NCBI RefSeq assembly: GCF_019042735.1 | Contig: NZ_JAHQCR010000017.1 | Coordinates: 62,001 to 126,000, forward strand | Direction of reading: 5' to 3' | Length of the DNA: 64,000 bases | Origin: Evansella alkalicola | GTDB lineage: Bacteria > Bacillota > Bacilli > Bacillales > Salisediminibacteriaceae | Part shown: one piece after another, positions 60,749-64,000 of the stretch | How the letters are laid out: each line of letters starts with the position of its first letter | How positions within the stretch are numbered: position 1 is the first letter of the stretch | Position numbers and translations under genes: made by a program | Notes under the pieces: generated by a model | The model's input: the letters and a program-made list of their open reading frames with translations, nothing else | Told to the model about the DNA's origin: nothing | The model's database searches: none

Positions 60749-61675
60749 TTAAAACATGTGTACAACGATCATCAAAACAAACAAAACAGTTAAATAGTTT
60801 AATGAATACATAAACATCTGTGAAGCCCATTTGATATCATCTTTATATTTATAACTAGCAAGACCTAAGCCTAACCAGCCAACCCCCAATAATGTTGCAA
60901 CAATTGTATATATTACTCCAAAGTGTACCAGTGTTAGTGAAACAGGAATTAAAGCAGCAACATACAAGATAATTTGACGCTTTGTCACTTTAAAACCAGC
61001 AACTACTGGAAGCATAGGTACACCAGCATTACGGTATTCATCAACACGCCTCATCGCTAAAGCTAAAAAATGAGGTGGTTGCCAAATGAACATAATTAAA
61101 AATAGTGACCACGCGATAGGATGCAGAGTCGGATCAATCGCTGCCCAACCAATTAATGGTGGTACCGCTCCTGAAAAGCTTCCAACAATCGTGTTTAGAG
61201 TAGTTGTTCTTTTCGTCCACATGGAATACAGCACAACATAGACAAACAGCCCAACAATACCAAAAACAGCTGCGACCATTGATGTCATGGCCAAGAAGAT
61301 GGTTCCAAGAAAAGATGTTCCTAGTCCGTATGTTAATATTTGTCTCCCCGACAATTCCCCACTTACAGACGGACGTTCTTTTGTACGCTCCATTAAAGGA
61401 TCGATATCTCGATCAATATAATTATTAAGCGCACACCCCCCAGCAATAATTAAAGCAGAACCAACAAGTGCAAGGATTGTGACTAATAGATTATTTCCTA
61501 ATGTTGTACCAGTGTAGTAAGCTGCTAGGAAAAGCCCTGTAAAGGTAGTAATTAGATTTGAAGTGACAATCCCAGTTTTAGATATGGTAAGATATGACTT
61601 CCAACTTACTTGCTTTTGGTCTACAACATCTTCTTCTAAAACTTCTGCTTCGTGTAAGGTCCCTGTTCGATTCAT
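60749..61675 (-). CDS. ctaB: protoheme IX farnesyltransferase (heme O synthase)
   Basis: UbiA-family prenyltransferase that converts heme B to heme O, the precursor of heme A. The 308-residue protein has about nine membrane segments and the two aspartate-rich motifs NNYIDRDIDPLMERTKERP and YKYKDDIKWASQMF, plus WQPPHFLALAMRRVDEYRNA. The ATG at 61673-61675 follows GGGGGGTGAAA. First gene of the ctaBCDEF operon, divergent from ctaA, whose product acts next in the pathway. Confidence 0.97.
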   Translation of the reverse strand: MNRTGTLHEAEVLEEDVVDQKQVSWKSYLTISKTGIVTSNLITTFTGLFLAAYYTGTTLGNNLLVTILALVGSALIIAGGCALNNYIDRDIDPLMERTKERPSVSGELSGRQILTYGLGTSFLGTIFLAMTSMVAAVFGIVGLFVYVVLYSMWTKRTTTLNTIVGSFSGAVPPLIGWAAIDPTLHPIAWSLFLIMFIWQPPHFLALAMRRVDEYRNAGVPMLPVVAGFKVTKRQIILYVAALIPVSLTLVHFGVIYTIVATLLGVGWLGLGLASYKYKDDIKWASQMFMYSLNYLTVLFVLMIVVHMF

Positions 61676-62218
61676 ACTAATTTCACCCCCCAAAATGAAA
61701 TTCAATCCTAATTAACCTTTATCAAATCATGATTCATTAAAGAAGTCTAATAATCTGCTCTACTTTCATAGCTTCAAATAAATTAGTCAGTGAGTTATAT
61801 AAGTAGCATAACTAATCCACATCCATTTACATAGTCAACTATTATGTATGATATTATTCTCTAATAATGAATCGTTGTGGTTATATGTTGACCTTACAAT
61901 TTAATGATAAATTTATAATGACCACAAATCTTCTACCAACATAAACTCTTATCTATTTAACATAACCACTATCCCTATATTAATAATCTTTCGAAGAAAA
62001 ATAAAGTGTTATCCACTCTTTTTATATATTTTAATTATTCTAACTATTTAAACTACTGCACGAGAGTGATAAATTGAGTTTTTTTGTAAAATCAATTAAA
62101 ATGAATGTCGAACTAGTTGAATATTGTTCATTATATATAATTGAAGAAAATAAAAGATTTGTGTAATTATTATTCTGAAATATTCTTTACTTTTCTCAAT
62201 AGAAAGACGGTGAAGTAG
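61676..62218. other. divergent ctaB-ctaA intergenic region
   Basis: About 540 bp of very A/T-rich DNA without a gene. It should hold the ctaA and ctaB promoters. The only well-formed promoter I see is the ctaA candidate at 62074-62102. ATTTGTGTAATTATT near 62157-62171 loosely resembles ResD-type sites that control B. subtilis ctaA. Confidence 0.55.
62074..62102 (+). promoter_or_regulatory. candidate sigma-A promoter of ctaA
   Basis: TTGAGT (62074-62079), 17-nt spacer, TAAAAT (62097-62102); transcription would begin near 62109, about 110 bp before the ctaA start. Confidence 0.5.
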
Positions 62219-63130
62219 TTGAATGCTAATAATCTTTTTTTGAAAACGTTTGGCGTAATTACTAGTATAGGTATGGTAGTAGTACTTATACAAGGTGTAT
62301 TAGTGACTCAAACAGGATCAGGTGATGCTTGTGGTGCTGAATGGCCCCTATGTTTAGGACAAATTTTTCCAGAGTCACCTACAATACAGACTTTAATTGA
62401 ATACACACACAGAGTCGTTTCTGGCTTATTGGGTATGATGGTTATTAGTTTGGCGATATGGAGTTGGAAAAAATTAAGCCACATAAGGGAAACACGCTTT
62501 TTTGCAATTGTTGCAATTCTTTTTATCGTATTTCAAGGTTTACTTGGTGCAGCTGCAGTAGTATGGGGCCAATCAGATGCTATTATGGCTTTACATTTTG
62601 GATTCTCACTAATCTCTTTAACTAGTGTAGTACTATTAACATGTCTCGCCTTTGAAAACAACATTTCAAAATTACTAGTTCGACCAACAATGTCTAGAGC
62701 AATGGCTAATTACATTTACTTTGTATTAGTTTATGTCTATTTCGTAGTTTATACAGGGGCATATGTTAAGCACACAGAATCAAGTGCCGCATGTGTTGGT
62801 TGGCCATTATGTAATGGACAGATTATTCCAAGCCTTTCAGACCCCCAAATTGCAGTTCAGTTTGGACATAGAGTTGCCGCAGCTTCTCTTTTTATTGTCA
62901 TATTAGCTTGGTACATTCAATTATGGCGGAACTATCGTGGACAGAAGTTATTACACTACGTTGGACTTATAAGTCTTCTCTTTATAACAACCCAAGTCAT
63001 TAGTGGAGCCGTTGTTGTATTTTCAGGATATACTTTAGCAGCTAGTATGTTTCACGCCATATTTATCAGCTTACTATTTACAGTCGTAAGTTACGGTGCT
63101 TTATTAGCTTTTAGATCAAATCAAGAATAG
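62219..63130 (+). CDS. ctaA: heme A synthase
   Basis: Membrane monooxygenase-like enzyme that converts heme O to heme A for the aa3/caa3 oxidases. The 303-residue protein has eight membrane segments in two homologous halves, each with a conserved cysteine pair (DACGAEWPLC and AACVGWPLC) and heme-ligating histidines (YTHRVVSG, LHFGFSL, FGHRVAAAS, MFHAIFIS). A TTG start follows GGTGAAG. Adjacent divergent ctaB and downstream pyruvate carboxylase reproduce the B. subtilis arrangement. Confidence 0.96.
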   Translation: MNANNLFLKTFGVITSIGMVVVLIQGVLVTQTGSGDACGAEWPLCLGQIFPESPTIQTLIEYTHRVVSGLLGMMVISLAIWSWKKLSHIRETRFFAIVAILFIVFQGLLGAAAVVWGQSDAIMALHFGFSLISLTSVVLLTCLAFENNISKLLVRPTMSRAMANYIYFVLVYVYFVVYTGAYVKHTESSAACVGWPLCNGQIIPSLSDPQIAVQFGHRVAAASLFIVILAWYIQLWRNYRGQKLLHYVGLISLLFITTQVISGAVVVFSGYTLAASMFHAIFISLLFTVVSYGALLAFRSNQE

Positions 63131-63144
63131 AATAATAGGTATAC

Positions 63145-63192
63145 AAAAAAAGTGATCAGAAGGCAAAAACTGCCTTCTAATCACTTTTTATT
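63145..63192. terminator. bidirectional terminator between ctaA and dps
   Basis: Stem AAAAGTGATCAGAAGGCA/TGCCTTCTAATCACTTTT with one mismatch, with A- and T-runs on both sides. Confidence 0.9.
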
Positions 63193-63200
63193 TTGATAAA

Positions 63201-63647
63201 TTATTCACCTAGGAAAGAACGAAGCATCCAATTATGTTTCTCCACCGATTGACGAACTGCAATTAACATGTCGGCTGTACCTTCATCGCCCAATTCTTCT
63301 AAATCTTCAATGTCTTGATTTAATTCTGCACTTAAGGTATCAAAGTCCTGTGACAATGCACGAACCATATCTTCAGATTTTTTTTCCCCTGATGCTTCTT
63401 TAATTGTTGCAATTTCAAGATATTCTTTCATCGTAGCAACAGGTTCCCCGTTAAGTGTTAGCAGACGTTCTGCTATCTCGTCAATATGCTCAGCCGCTTC
63501 ATTGTAAAGCTCCTCAAACTTTTCATGAAGCTTAAAGAAGTTAACTCCTTTAACATACCAATGATAATTATGTAGCTTAACAAATAATACATTCCAGTTA
63601 GCTACATGCCTGTTTAATATTGTTGCTGTTTTTTCTTGTGTCAACAT
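63201..63647 (-). CDS. dps: Dps-family DNA-protecting ferritin-like protein
   Basis: A 148-residue ferritin-fold protein that forms a dodecamer, oxidises and stores iron and in several species protects DNA from peroxide. Ferroxidase ligands are visible in KLHNYHWYVKG and EAAEHIDEIAERLL. Helices continue with GEPVATMKEYLEIA and RQSVEKHNWMLRSFLGE. The ATG at 63645-63647 is taken because GGGAG precedes it and the product then starts MLTQEKTATILNRHVANW as in the family. Whether it is the PerR-regulated MrgA type or the stress Dps type cannot be told. Confidence 0.92.
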   Translation of the reverse strand: MLTQEKTATILNRHVANWNVLFVKLHNYHWYVKGVNFFKLHEKFEELYNEAAEHIDEIAERLLTLNGEPVATMKEYLEIATIKEASGEKKSEDMVRALSQDFDTLSAELNQDIEDLEELGDEGTADMLIAVRQSVEKHNWMLRSFLGE

Positions 63648-63732
63648 GATCAACTCCCAAAATAATTTGTACATTACTTTATTTCCCCGAAAAAGTACAA
63701 AAATAAACAACTTTTTCATTGGTAATTATAAA

Positions 63733-63770
63733 AAAGGAGGATGAATATAGCAACTCATCCCCCTTTAAAA
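63733..63770 (-). terminator. intrinsic terminator after pycA
   Basis: Minus-strand stem AAGGGGGATGA/TCATCCTCCTT with an A/T loop and TTTTT. Confidence 0.85.
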
Positions 63771-63786
63771 ATAGATTGTTCACAGT

Positions 63787-64000
63787 TTATTCAAATTCTA
63801 CTAACAAATCTCCTACTTGTATTGCTTCTCCATTTGAAACATGCATCTGCTTAATTACTCCGTTTTCTGGTGCTTGGACTGTAGTTTCCATCTTCATAGA
63901 TTCAGTTATAAGAAGATGATCACCTTTTTTCACCTTATCTCCTTTAGTAACCAATGTTTTTACTACCGTTCCAGGCATTGTTGCCCCAATATGCTTTGTA
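63787..64000 (-). CDS. pycA: pyruvate carboxylase, C-terminal biotinyl domain (runs off window)
   Basis: Only the last 70 or so residues are inside the window. They form a biotin carboxyl carrier domain with the lipoyl/biotin motif TESMKMETTV, whose lysine carries biotin, preceded by GATMPGTVVKTL, the pyruvate-carboxylase type sequence. The B. subtilis order pycA-ctaA supports pyruvate carboxylase (ATP-dependent oxaloacetate formation) over other biotin enzymes such as acetyl-CoA carboxylase AccB. Confidence 0.88.
   Translation of the reverse strand, partial: TKHIGATMPGTVVKTLVTKGDKVKKGDHLLITESMKMETTVQAPENGVIKQMHVSNGEAIQVGDLLVEFE

Noticed and set aside
62096..62293. 65-codon minus-strand frame ahead of ctaA
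   Set aside because: Tyr/Ile/His-rich A/T-driven frame overlapping the ctaA start with no ribosome site.

Overview
The window comes from a low-GC, endospore-forming Firmicute of the family Bacillaceae. Gene content and order follow the Bacillus subtilis pyrR-to-pycA segment almost gene for gene, read on the minus strand. Spore genes (sigE, sigG, spoIIGA, spoVD, spoVE, rsfA, ylbJ), a T-box ahead of ileS and PyrR-type attenuators support this. Details such as the lost ylmD and the long dispersed repeats show it is not B. subtilis itself. The genus cannot be fixed from sequence alone; an alkaliphilic or halotolerant Bacillus relative is a guess.

Region 1-9.9 kb (minus strand): the 5' part of pyrP and pyrR with two PyrR-type attenuators; rluD-like ylyB, lspA, ileS with its T-box; divIVA, ylmH, ylmG, sepF and ylmE, the cell-division accessory cluster; then ylmC. 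Region 9.85-10.97 kb is a 52-bp tandem repeat array. Region 10.97-34 kb is the sporulation sigma and division/cell-wall cluster: sigG, sigE, spoIIGA, ftsZ, ftsA, sbp, two DUF881 genes, divIB, murB, murG, spoVE, murD, mraY, a degenerate MurF-like gene, murE, spoVD, pbpB, ftsL, rsmH and mraZ.

Region 34-53.7 kb is the bshC/panE/ylb block: bacillithiol synthesis, a ketopantoate-reductase-like gene, rsfA, rpmF, ylbN, tmcAL (ylbM), an IS1182-like remnant, ylbL, ylbK, ylbJ, coaD, rsmD, a probable C-rich small RNA, ylbG and ylbF. A two-gene XPB-type helicase operon follows, then ylbE, ylbD, ylbC and a CBS-domain gene. Region 53.8-64 kb: a YugN-like gene, an AI-2E-family exporter, a DUF420 (CtaM-like) gene, a second copy of the 52-bp repeat element, the caa3 cytochrome oxidase operon ctaB-C-D-E-F, divergent ctaA, a Dps-type ferritin and the biotinyl end of pyruvate carboxylase.

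Functionally the window joins peptidoglycan precursor synthesis and septum assembly with the sigma factors and penicillin-binding protein needed for sporulation, plus translation/tRNA genes, pyrimidine regulation and aerobic respiration. The non-core parts that deserve attention are the truncated MurF homologue with a broken P-loop, the XPB helicase pair between ylbE and ylbF, two related composite repeat elements that each abut the terminator of a minus-strand gene, the plus-strand small RNA between ylbG and rsmD, and the 10-bp-phased GTGG boxes before mraZ.
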